Of a stretch of DNA of 14,986 bases, positions 5,482-14,618 are shown piece by piece (the first letter of the stretch is position 1; each line of letters begins with the position of its first letter). Source of the DNA: JACDAN01 sp035776735. Its GTDB lineage: Bacteria > Actinomycetota > Thermoleophilia > Gaiellales > Gaiellaceae. The stretch is taken from contig DASSSO010000213.1 of assembly GCA_035776735.1 (NCBI GenBank), positions 1 to 14,986 on the forward strand, given 5' to 3'. The position numbers were made by a program, and so were the translations under genes. The notes under the pieces were generated by a model. It was not told where the DNA came from, ran no database searches, and saw only the letters and a list, made by a program, of their open reading frames with translations.

Positions 5482-7065
5482 ATGCACGACCCCGGCGGCA
5501 CGCTTGCCGCGACCACCCTCACCAGAAGCTACGGCGCCGAGACGATCCTCGACGGCGTCTCGCTGACCGTGCGGCCTGGCGCACGCATCGGCGTCGTAGG
5601 CCCGAACGGCAGCGGGAAGACGACGCTCCTACGCCTCTTGGCCGGAGTGGACGAGCCCGATTCGGGCACGGTGGAGCGGCAGCCGCCGTCGCTCACGGTC
5701 GGCTATCTCGCCCAGGAGGTCGACGCGCTCCCGTCTGAGACGCTCCTCGCCTATCTCGAGCGCCGGACTGGCCTCGCGGCGGCCGCGGCGGAGATGGACG
5801 CCCTCGCCGCGCGCCTCGGTCGGGAGCCGGGGCTCGCCGCCGACCACGCCGAGGCGCTCGACCGGTTCCTCGCCCTCGGCGGAGGCGATTTCGCCGGGCG
5901 GGCGCGAGACGTGGCGACGCGTGTGGGTCTCGGCGTGGATCGGCTCGACCGTCCGCTCGGGACGCTCTCGGGCGGCGAGGCGGCGCGCGCCAAGCTCGCC
6001 GCGATCCTCCTCTCGCGCTTCGACGTGCTGCTGCTCGACGAGCCGACGAACGACCTCGACTTCGCGGGCCTGGAGCTCCTCGAGCGCTTCGCGCGCTCCA
6101 CGCCGAGCGCGCTCGTGGTTGTGTCGCACGACCGCGCCTTCCTGGAGCAGACCGCCGAGCGCGTGGTCGAGTTCGAGGCCGAGACGAGGCGGATGCGCGA
6201 GTTTGCCGGCGGCTGGACCGAGTACGAGCGACTGCGAGAGGTGACACGGCGCGGCGATGACGCCGCCTACGAGCGCTACGCGGCCGAGCGGGCGCGATTC
6301 GAAGGCCTGCTGCGCACGCGACAGGGCGAGGCGCGGGCCGCCGGGCACATGGCCGACCGTCGCGGGACGCACGCCCTGATGTCGCAGGTCCGGTCGGCTG
6401 AGAGGCGGCTCGAGCGCCTCGAGGAGGTGGAGAAGCCGTGGACACCCTGGCGGCTGCAACTCTCGCTCGAGTCCCGGCGCGCCGGCGACGTCGTCGCACG
6501 ACTGGAAGGCGCGGTCGTCGAGCGAGGCGACTTCCGGCTCGGCCCGATCGACCTCGAGCTCCGCCACGGCGACCGCCTCGCGATCGCGGGACCGAACGGC
6601 GCAGGAAAGACGACACTCCTCCGTGCGTTGCTGGGCGAGCTTCCGCTCGCTGCCGGCTTCCGCTACGCCGGCCCGAACGCCCGCTTCGGCGAGCTGGAGC
6701 AGGACCGCGCCTGGCTCGACTCCGACAGGCCGCTGATCGAGCTGTTCGCCGGGCGCGCCGGTCTCCCCGTCGGAGAGGCCCGAAGCGTGCTCGCGAGGTT
6801 CGCGCTCCGCGGCGGCGAGGTCGCGAGGCCGGCGTGCTCGCTCTCACCCGGGGAGCGGACTCGCGCCGTGCTGGCGCTGCTCTCGGCGCAAGGGACGAAC
6901 GCGCTCGCCCTGGACGAGCCGACGAACCACCTCGACCTCGAGGCGATCGAGCAGCTCGAACAGGCGCTCGAGGACTACGACGGCACGCTCGTCCTCGTCA
7001 CGCACGATCGCCGCTTCCTCGAGCGGCTGGCGCCGACGACGACGCTCGAGCTGCCTTCCCGCTAG
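5482..7065 (+). CDS. ABC-F family ATPase, ribosome-associated
   Basis: A 527-residue soluble protein with two ABC ATPase domains and no membrane segments. Domain 1 has G-P-N-G-S-G-K-T-T (40-48), L-S-G-G-E (162-166), L-L-L-D-E-P-T-N (183-190) and S-H-D (215-217). Domain 2 has G-P-N-G-A-G-K-T-T (370-378), an altered signature L-S-P-G-E (454-458), L-D-E-P-T-N-H-L-D (477-485) and T-H-D (507-509). Between them lies a charged linker (about 230-335). ABC-F proteins bind the ribosomal E site and act as translation factors or dislodge antibiotics. The family cannot be split by eye, but the leader suggests the antibiotic-protection type. AGGAGG lies 5 bases before the ATG. It is the only plus-strand gene in an otherwise minus-strand stretch, and its 3' end overlaps the araC-type gene by 68 bases. 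Confidence 0.95.
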   Translation: MHDPGGTLAATTLTRSYGAETILDGVSLTVRPGARIGVVGPNGSGKTTLLRLLAGVDEPDSGTVERQPPSLTVGYLAQEVDALPSETLLAYLERRTGLAAAAAEMDALAARLGREPGLAADHAEALDRFLALGGGDFAGRARDVATRVGLGVDRLDRPLGTLSGGEAARAKLAAILLSRFDVLLLDEPTNDLDFAGLELLERFARSTPSALVVVSHDRAFLEQTAERVVEFEAETRRMREFAGGWTEYERLREVTRRGDDAAYERYAAERARFEGLLRTRQGEARAAGHMADRRGTHALMSQVRSAERRLERLEEVEKPWTPWRLQLSLESRRAGDVVARLEGAVVERGDFRLGPIDLELRHGDRLAIAGPNGAGKTTLLRALLGELPLAAGFRYAGPNARFGELEQDRAWLDSDRPLIELFAGRAGLPVGEARSVLARFALRGGEVARPACSLSPGERTRAVLALLSAQGTNALALDEPTNHLDLEAIEQLEQALEDYDGTLVLVTHDRRFLERLAPTTTLELPSR

Positions 7066-7456
7066 GGCGGGCCCACGCCTGGAGGACGCAGGTCGGGACT
7101 CTGGCCTTCCGGAGCGCCGGCGGATGGGCCGCTCGGTACGCGCCCGGCGAGACGCCGTACGCGCGCCCGAAGCTCGTCGTGAAGGAGCCGACGCTCTTCA
7201 GCCCGACGGCGAAGCAGACCTCCGAGATCGAGCGGTCCGTGTTGAGGAGGAGCGCGGCCGCCCGCTCGAGGCGCCGCGTCAGGAGGTACTGGTGCGGAGT
7301 CTCGCCGAAGGCCCGGCGGAACTCGCGGCTGAAATGGGCTTCCGAGAGCCGCGCGACGCGCGCGAGGGTCGGCACGTCGAGCGGCTCCCGGTAGCGGGCG
7401 TCGATCAGGTCCTTGGCGCGCAGCAGATGCCGCGCGGGAGGCCGGATCGTCAGCAT
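6998..7456 (-). CDS. AraC-type regulator, DNA-binding domain only
   Basis: A 152-residue transcription factor holding just the AraC/XylS double helix-turn-helix. HTH1 lies in L-D-V-P-T-L-A-R-V-A-R-L-S-E-A-H-F-S-R (about 26-44). HTH2 lies around S-I-S-E-V-C-F-A-V-G-L-K-S-V-G-S-F (76-92) and is followed by the conserved F-G-R-A-Y-G-V-S-P-G-A-Y-R. No effector domain is present, so any signal must come from elsewhere. The last 40 or so residues are Ala/Arg/Ser-rich and partly antisense to the ABC-F 3' end, so the tail may be a read-through of sequence with no stop codon. The ATG at 7456 is 20 bases after the VOC stop with no clear Shine-Dalgarno, and the two are probably co-transcribed. Short AraC proteins next to VOC genes are common in soil bacteria. 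Confidence 0.9.
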   Translation of the reverse strand: MLTIRPPARHLLRAKDLIDARYREPLDVPTLARVARLSEAHFSREFRRAFGETPHQYLLTRRLERAAALLLNTDRSISEVCFAVGLKSVGSFTTSFGRAYGVSPGAYRAAHPPALRKARVPTCVLQAWARPSGKAARASSSAPAARGSGDRA

Positions 7457-7475
7457 CGAGGCAGTATCTCGACGC

Positions 7476-7892
7476 CTAGCCCGTCTGTGCCATGCGGATC
7501 TGGTTCCCGGACGGATCCCTGAAGCCGGCGTCGATGCCGTACGGCTGCTCGGTCGGCTCCTGCGAGAACTCGACGCCGCGGCCCTTGAGCTCCTCGTAGG
7601 TCGACCGCACGTCGTCCGCCTGGAAGAACAGGCCGCCCGCCGCCCCCTTCGCGACCAGCTCCTTGAGCTTCGCCGACGTCTCCTCGTCGAGCACGGGCGG
7701 GCCGGGGATCGAGATGAGCGTGAGCGCGACGTCCTCCTGGCCGGGCACGCCGACGGTCAGCCACCGGAAGTTGCCCAGCTCCGGGACGGTCACGTCCTCG
7801 CGGAGCTCTAGGCCGAGCTTCTCCGTGTAGAAGGCGAAGGCCTCCTCCTGGTCGTGCACCCAGACGTTCACGTGGGTGAGCTGCTTGAGCAT
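7476..7892 (-). CDS. VOC (glyoxalase/bleomycin-resistance fold) protein
   Basis: A 138-residue protein of the vicinal oxygen chelate fold, made of two beta-alpha-beta-beta-beta modules. Module 1 starts L-T-H-V-N-V-W-V (5-12) with the F-Y-T-E-K-L-G-L-E segment. Module 2 contains G-G-L-F-F-Q-A-D-D-V and ends F-R-D-P-S-G-N-Q-I-R-M. The usual final metal ligand Glu, in G-N-x-x-E, appears as G-N-Q-I-R, so the metal site may be incomplete and the protein may bind or sequester rather than catalyse. Substrate unknown. An excellent Shine-Dalgarno, AAGGAGG, precedes the ATG at 7892, which fixes the start. The open frame runs on to 9713 only because upstream sequence lacks stops. It follows acdS after 86 bases. 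Confidence 0.92.
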   Translation of the reverse strand: MLKQLTHVNVWVHDQEEAFAFYTEKLGLELREDVTVPELGNFRWLTVGVPGQEDVALTLISIPGPPVLDEETSAKLKELVAKGAAGGLFFQADDVRSTYEELKGRGVEFSQEPTEQPYGIDAGFRDPSGNQIRMAQTG

Positions 7893-7978
7893 GGTGTCCT
7901 CCTTCGTTCGTGAGTGGTCGGGGGCCACGCTAATCGGCGCCCGCGCCGGTGTCTTCTCGAAAACTGCTGTGAAGGAGG

Positions 7979-8986
7979 CTAGAAGGCGCCCGCGTAGGCG
8001 TTCAGCGCGGGCTGGCCGCCGAGGTGCGCGTAGAGCACGCGTGACCCGGGCTCGATGCGGCCGAAGCGGACGAGGTCGATGAGCGCCGCCATCGACTTGC
8101 CCTCGTAGACGGGATCGGTGAGCATGCCCTCGAGCCGGGCGCAGAGCCGGATCGCGTCGATCGTCTTCTCGTCGGGGATGCCGTACGTCCCGGCGTGCCA
8201 CTCGTCCAGCAGGACGATCTCGTCGTCGCGGAGCTCCCGGCCGAGGCCGAGCGCCTGCGCCGTCCGCCGTGCGATCCGCGCGACCTGGTTCCGAGTCTGC
8301 TCGACGGTCGCCGAGCCGTCGATGCCGAGCACCGCCCGCGGCCGCTCCTGCCCCGCGAAGCCGGCGATCATGCCGGCCTGGGTCGAGCCGGTGACCGAGC
8401 AGACGACGATCGTGTCGAAGAAGACGCCGAGCTCGCGCTCCTGCGCCTCCACCTCCTGCGCCCAGCGTGCGAAGCCGTGCCCGCCGAGGGGATGGTCGGA
8501 GGCGCCGGCCGGAATCGCGTACGGCTTGCCGCCACTCGCCTCCACGTCGGCCAGCGCCTGCTCCCAGCTCGGCCGAATCCCGATGTCGAAGCCTGCCGGG
8601 TCGAGGCGGACGTCGGCGCCCATGATCCTCGAGAGGAGGATGTTCCCGACCTTGTCGTAGACGACGTCGGGCCATTCGACCCACTGCTCCTGCACGAGCA
8701 CGCACCGCAGTCCCAGGTGGGCCGCGACGGCTGCGACCTGCCGCGTGTGGTTCGACTGGACGCCGCCGATCGAGACGAGCGTGTCGCAGCCCTGCGCGAG
8801 CGCTTCCGCGGCGAGGTACTCGAGCTTCCGGACCTTGTTGCCGCCGTACGCGAGTCCGGCGTTGCAGTCCTCGCGCTTCGCCCAGATCTCGACCTTCCCG
8901 CCGAGGTGCTCGCTCAGGCGCGGGAGCCGGTGGACGGGCGAGGGCCCGAACAGCAGCTCGACGCGGTCGAAGTCCTCCAGGGCCAT
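7979..8986 (-). CDS. acdS: 1-aminocyclopropane-1-carboxylate deaminase
   Basis: A 335-residue PLP enzyme that opens the cyclopropane ring of ACC, the plant ethylene precursor, giving 2-oxobutanoate and ammonia. Visible sites are G-G-N-K-V-R-K-L-E-Y (48-57) with PLP Lys51, G-V-Q-S-N-H-T-R-Q (75-83) with nucleophile-supporting Ser78, S-V-T-G-S-T-Q-A-G (197-205) for phosphate binding, and D-P-V-Y-E-G-K (291-297). Tyr294-Glu295 and Leu322 (A-H-L-G-G) match the residues that separate true ACC deaminase from D-cysteine desulfhydrase, and the numbering agrees with the Pseudomonas enzyme. The ATG at 8986 is 12 bases after the DUF177 stop, so it is probably read from that operon. It suggests access to plant-derived ACC, as in rhizosphere bacteria; 2-oxobutanoate can also feed isoleucine synthesis. 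Confidence 0.94.
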   Translation of the reverse strand: MALEDFDRVELLFGPSPVHRLPRLSEHLGGKVEIWAKREDCNAGLAYGGNKVRKLEYLAAEALAQGCDTLVSIGGVQSNHTRQVAAVAAHLGLRCVLVQEQWVEWPDVVYDKVGNILLSRIMGADVRLDPAGFDIGIRPSWEQALADVEASGGKPYAIPAGASDHPLGGHGFARWAQEVEAQERELGVFFDTIVVCSVTGSTQAGMIAGFAGQERPRAVLGIDGSATVEQTRNQVARIARRTAQALGLGRELRDDEIVLLDEWHAGTYGIPDEKTIDAIRLCARLEGMLTDPVYEGKSMAALIDLVRFGRIEPGSRVLYAHLGGQPALNAYAGAF

Positions 8987-8998
8987 TGCCCCGGGACC

Positions 8999-9508
8999 CT
9001 AAAGCTGTTCCTTCAGCCTTTCCAGCGCAGCCCAGCGCGGGTCGGTGCGCTCTTCCTCGTGCTCGTGCGGGTTCTCGTTCAGATCCTCGCCGCAGACCGC
9101 GCAGAGGCCGGCGCAGTCTTCCCGGCAGAGGATCTGGTCCGGGAGCTCGAGCGCGATCGCGTCGCGCGCCCACGCCGACAGGTCGAGGCGGTTCTCCCGC
9201 ACGTACTGGGTGCGGAGCTCCTCGGCGTCGCCGGGGCTCGTGGCCTGGTACTCGCGGGCGCTGACCGGGAGGTCGACGACCGCGTCTTTCAGGCAGCGGA
9301 CGCACGGACCGTGAAGGCGCGCGCGGAAGCCGAGCTCGAAGGTCGTACCGCTGGAGCCTCGGCTGATGACGAGCTCCGCCGGCACCTTCTCGGGCACCGG
9401 GAGGTAGCGCTGGCCGCCGAGCTCGAACGGCGCGAGCTCGATCTCCTGCTCGTCGCGGTACTCCTCGCCCGGCCTGAGCTTGGCTTGTCTGAGGTCGAAC
9501 GTGGTCAC
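8999..9508 (-). CDS. DUF177 (YceD) family protein, usual partner of rpmF
   Basis: A 169-residue protein of the YceD/DUF177 family, linked to 23S rRNA accumulation and normally encoded directly before rpmF. Signs are the middle motif F-R-A-R-L-H-G-P-C-V-R-C-L and a cysteine cluster C-R-E-D-C-A-G-L-C-A-V-C-G-E-D-L-N. The C-x2-C and C-x4-C-x3-C-x2-C cysteines could bind zinc. The C-terminus, D-P-R-W-A-A-L-E-R-L-K, is typical. The start GTG at 9508 overlaps the stop of the phosphoesterase as GTGA, and homology begins there, although the frame is open to 9994. The rpmF gene it usually precedes lies 3.6 kb downstream, beyond an intervening block. Confidence 0.93.
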   Translation of the reverse strand: MTTFDLRQAKLRPGEEYRDEQEIELAPFELGGQRYLPVPEKVPAELVISRGSSGTTFELGFRARLHGPCVRCLKDAVVDLPVSAREYQATSPGDAEELRTQYVRENRLDLSAWARDAIALELPDQILCREDCAGLCAVCGEDLNENPHEHEEERTDPRWAALERLKEQL

Positions 9509-10194
9509 TGGATGAGGGTAGCGTCGCGTCCCGCGGCAATGAGGGCCTCGAACTCCGCGATCGCCTCCTCTTCCCCCGGCGGGCTCTCGACCACCGCGAG
9601 GATCTCGCTCGCACGCGGCCACTCGGAGCTGTGGAGCGGCGACGGGTCGTACTCGGTGCGCCGGTGACGGACGTCCGGGCCGAGCTCGACCCAGTGCGCG
9701 CCGGCCCGGCCATAGGGCAGCCCGATGCTCCCGGCGTTCACGACGCGCTTGTCGCGAAAGCGCCGGTCGAACTGCATGTGCGTGTGGCCGCAGACCACGA
9801 CGTCCGCCTCCACGTCCTCGAGGATCGCCGCGAGGCGCTCGTCCGAGGCGGTCCGCAGGAGCATCTCCTCGTCGCTCCTCGGCGAGCCGTGGACGAAGAG
9901 GGCGCGGCCCAGCCCCTCGACCTCGAGCTCGAGGCGCTCCGGCAGGGTCTGGAGCCACTGCAGCCGCTCCGGCCCGAGCTGCTCGATCACCCACTCGTCG
10001 CCGGGGTCCCGGTCGGCGTTGCCGCGGATCGCGAGCGCGTCGAGCGCGCGGATCCGGTCGACGGCCTCGGCCGGCATCGGTCCCCAGGCGAGGTCGCCGC
10101 CGAAGACGAGCGTGGCGTCGCCGACCTCCGCGAGCGCGGCGTCGAGCGCGGCAGGGTTGCCGTGCACGTCGTAGAGCGCGGCGACGCGCTGGAG
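9505..10194 (-). CDS. Calcineurin-like metallophosphoesterase of the YfcE/MJ0936 type
   Basis: About 220-229 residues. Metal-binding motifs in order are A-L-Y-D-V-H-G-N at the N-terminus, F-G-G-D-L-A-W-G-P, A-I-R-G-N-A-D-R, F-V-H-G-S-P and V-V-C-G-H-T-H-M-Q. This is the two-metal phosphodiesterase/phosphatase fold; the substrate is unknown. The first ordinary start in frame is GTG at 10167, which falls inside D-V-H-G-N and would remove the Asp of the D-x-H motif. Homology continues upstream as L-Q-R-V-A-A-L-Y, with the expected initiator position at CTC (10194) or the adjacent CAG. No ATG, GTG or TTG occurs in frame further up. The gene lies 7 bases after the SepIVA-like gene and overlaps DUF177 by 4 bases. 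Confidence 0.88.
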   Translation of the reverse strand, partial: LQRVAALYDVHGNPAALDAALAEVGDATLVFGGDLAWGPMPAEAVDRIRALDALAIRGNADRDPGDEWVIEQLGPERLQWLQTLPERLELEVEGLGRALFVHGSPRSDEEMLLRTASDERLAAILEDVEADVVVCGHTHMQFDRRFRDKRVVNAGSIGLPYGRAGAHWVELGPDVRHRRTEYDPSPLHSSEWPRASEILAVVESPPGEEEAIAEFEALIAAGRDATLIQ

Positions 10195-10201
10195 GGGCGG
10201 G

Positions 10202-10708
10202 TTACTGGTACGGCTGGTCGTCGTTGGAGCTGGGGCTGGCGATACCGGCCACGACCGTCTCCTGCGAGCGTTCGTGGAGCCGCTCCCGACCGCGCTTCAC
10301 GGCGCCGAGGAACTTGTCCAGGTTGACCTCGAGCGTCGAAAGGATGCTGTCGGCCCAGTCCTCCATCTCGAGCCGCGTCTCGCGGGCCTGCCGCCGCGAC
10401 TCGTCGATGATCTCCTGCGCCTGCCGCTCGGCGAGCTTGACGATCTCGGTCTGCGAGGCCTCGCGAACCGCCTGCTCCCGGGCCTCGCCCAGGATCCGGT
10501 CGCACTCGCGCTTGGCCTCCGCGAGCATCTCCTGCCGCTCCTTGACGATCCACCGGGCCTGCTTGATCTCCTCCGGGATCGTCGCCCGCATCTGGTCGAG
10601 GATCTCGTAGATCTCCTCGCGGTCGATGCGCACCTGGTCGGTCAGCGGGACCGCCTTGGCGTTGTGCACGAGGTCGTCGAGCTTGTCGATGAGAACGAGG
10701 ACGTCCAT
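10202..10708 (-). CDS. SepIVA/DivIVA-like coiled-coil protein
   Basis: A 168-residue protein resembling the actinobacterial family of mycobacterial SepIVA (Rv2927c), a septum-associated cell-division factor. The N-terminus M-D-V-L-V-L-I-D-K-L-D-D-L-V plus a K-A-V-P-L-T segment is characteristic. Residues about 45-150 are a long charged helix rich in Glu, Arg, Ala and Gln with no Pro after residue 45 or so, as expected for a coiled coil. The tail is Ser/Asn-rich. Automatic annotation may call such proteins ATP synthase subunit B-like because of the coil. Mtb also has this gene close to the DUF177 and rnc genes, which supports the assignment. ATG 10708 is chosen over upstream in-frame codons because homology begins there. 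A TACACT box lies 10 bases upstream. Confidence 0.82.
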   Translation of the reverse strand: MDVLVLIDKLDDLVHNAKAVPLTDQVRIDREEIYEILDQMRATIPEEIKQARWIVKERQEMLAEAKRECDRILGEAREQAVREASQTEIVKLAERQAQEIIDESRRQARETRLEMEDWADSILSTLEVNLDKFLGAVKRGRERLHERSQETVVAGIASPSSNDDQPYQ

Positions 10709-10718
10709 ATGGCCAACC

Positions 10719-10724
10719 AGTGTA
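10719..10724 (-). promoter_or_regulatory. Candidate -10 box for the SepIVA-like gene
   Basis: TACACT on the minus strand fits TAnnnT and ends 10 bases before the ATG at 10708, much as TATAGT does before rpmF. No Shine-Dalgarno precedes the ATG, so a nearly leaderless transcript is possible. No good -35 is visible, and this rests on one six-base match. Confidence 0.25.
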
Positions 10725-10764
10725 CTGAGCAGGCCGGAGGCCTCGTGATTCTGGGCCGCGGGCA

Positions 10765-11276
<512 letters not shown>

Positions 11277-11280
<4 letters not shown>

Positions 11281-11813
11281 TCGTGCTCGAAGAGGGTGAG
11301 CCGCGCGGAGCCGTATTTCCGGCTCGTCCGCTTCCGAAGTGGCAACTCCGGCTCCTCCTTCGCGTGGGTCTCGACGACGGCGAGCCCGTCCTGCGCGAGC
11401 ACGGACGGGAGGTAGAGCGCGAGTCGGTCTTCCAGTGAGGAGTACATCCGGTAGGGCGGATCGACGAGCACGAGATCGTAACGCCTGCCCGCAGCTGCCT
11501 CCTGGGCGAGCACGGAGAGCGCGTCCCGGTGCAGGATCGTCGCCCCGGTCAGCCGCAGCTTCTGGACGTTCTGCCGGATCGCGACGACCGCGGCCTGGTC
11601 GGCCTCGGCGAAGACGGCGGACGCGGCCCCGCGTGACAGCGCCTCGAGGCCGTAGGCGCCGGAGCCGGCGAAGAGGTCGAGCACGGAGGCGCCGCCGACC
11701 GGGCCGATCAGGTTGAAGGCCGCCTCGCGGACGCGATCGCCCGTCGGCCGGGTGTCGTGGCCCTTGGGCGCGACGATCTTCGCGCCGCGCTTCTCGCCGG
11801 CGATGATGCGCAC
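11277..11813 (-). CDS. rsmD: 16S rRNA (guanine(966)-N(2))-methyltransferase
   Basis: A 178-residue SAM-dependent methyltransferase acting on G966 of 16S rRNA during 30S assembly. It starts M-R-I-I-A-G-E-K-R-G. It has R-P-T-G-D-R-V-R-E-A-A-F-N-L (22-35), SAM motif I L-D-L-F-A-G-S-G-A-Y-G-L-E (45-57) and the catalytic D-P-P-Y (118-121). The GTG at 11813 matches the conserved start M-R-I-I-A-G; no Shine-Dalgarno is obvious. It begins 16 bases after the stop of the decayed kelch gene and overlaps coaD by 4 bases. Confidence 0.96.
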
Positions 11814-11829
11814 GGCGGCATTGTGCGTC

Positions 11830-12351
11830 CTACGGCGAGGCGATCCAGGCGCCGCGCGAGACGTCGATCCGGTCGTCGTAGCCGCCCACGATCAGGACCC
11901 GGCCGTCCCGAAGGACCGTCGCCGTCCCAAAGGCCAGCGGCTCGGAGACGGTGCCGAGGCCGGAAGCGCCGTGTCCGCGGGTCGTACAGCTCGACCCGCC
12001 GCCCGCCGCCGGCGATCACGACCTGGCCGAGGGAAGGCGCACCACGACATCCGGCAGCTAGAAGCGGGACTCCGCCATCCGCCCCGCTCGGGCGAAGCGC
12101 GTCGCGCCGCGCGCCAGCCCGTCGACGCTCGCGTAGCGGCCGTGGGAGTCTCGGTCGTCGGAGCCGCCGACGACGAGCACGCCTTCGTCCCGGAGCGCGA
12201 CGGCGGCGTGCTTTTGCCAGCGACGAAGACCTCGCCCGAGCGGAGGAGCGTTGCCGAGTGCACGGCGCGGGGCACCGTCATCGATGCCGTCGGTGCAACG
12301 GCGGCCGGCGCGGCCAGAAGCGCGAGGAGGCCGAAGACGAGCGCTGATCAC
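11830..12351 (-). pseudogene. Decayed secreted kelch-repeat (beta-propeller) protein
   Basis: Pieces of one kelch protein read in different frames down the minus strand. A hydrophobic signal-like piece (A-L-V-F-G-L-L-A-L-L-A-A-P) runs into R-A-V-H-S-A-T-L-L-R-S-G-E-V-F-V-A-G-K. Next, in another frame, is K-H-A-A-V-A-L-R-D-E-G-V-L-V-V-G-G-S-D-D. This frame hits TAG (12060-12058) and resumes as L-P-D-V-V-V-R-L-P-S. Then comes V-V-I-A-G-G-G with V-E-L-Y-D-P-R-T-R-R-F, and finally A-T-V-L-R-D-G-R-V-L-I-V-G-G-Y-D-D before TAG at 11832. I count about four frameshifts and one nonsense codon. With only four or so repeat units left, internal deletion is also likely. The intact relative was presumably exported; its role is unknown. 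Confidence 0.85.
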
Positions 12352-12398
12352 ATCGACCCGTTACACCGAGCCGTCCAGCGCAGTTCCGCTTCAGGCGG

Positions 12399-14614
<2,216 letters not shown>

Positions 14615-14618
<4 letters not shown>

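Noticed and set aside
7979..8986. D-cysteine desulfhydrase as an alternative to ACC deaminase
   Set aside because: Glu295 and Leu322 match ACC deaminase; D-cysteine desulfhydrases differ at these positions.
8195..9667. 490-codon plus-strand frame opposite acdS and DUF177
   Set aside because: A shadow of two well-supported minus-strand genes.
7476..9713. Possible fusion of a long upstream region to the VOC protein
   Set aside because: Upstream of 7892 the frame is an out-of-frame shadow of acdS and DUF177, and a strong Shine-Dalgarno marks the VOC start at 7892.
10731..10743. AGGCC-GGA-GGCCT as a terminator between coaD and the SepIVA-like gene
   Set aside because: Only five base pairs with no T-run; frequent by chance at this GC content.
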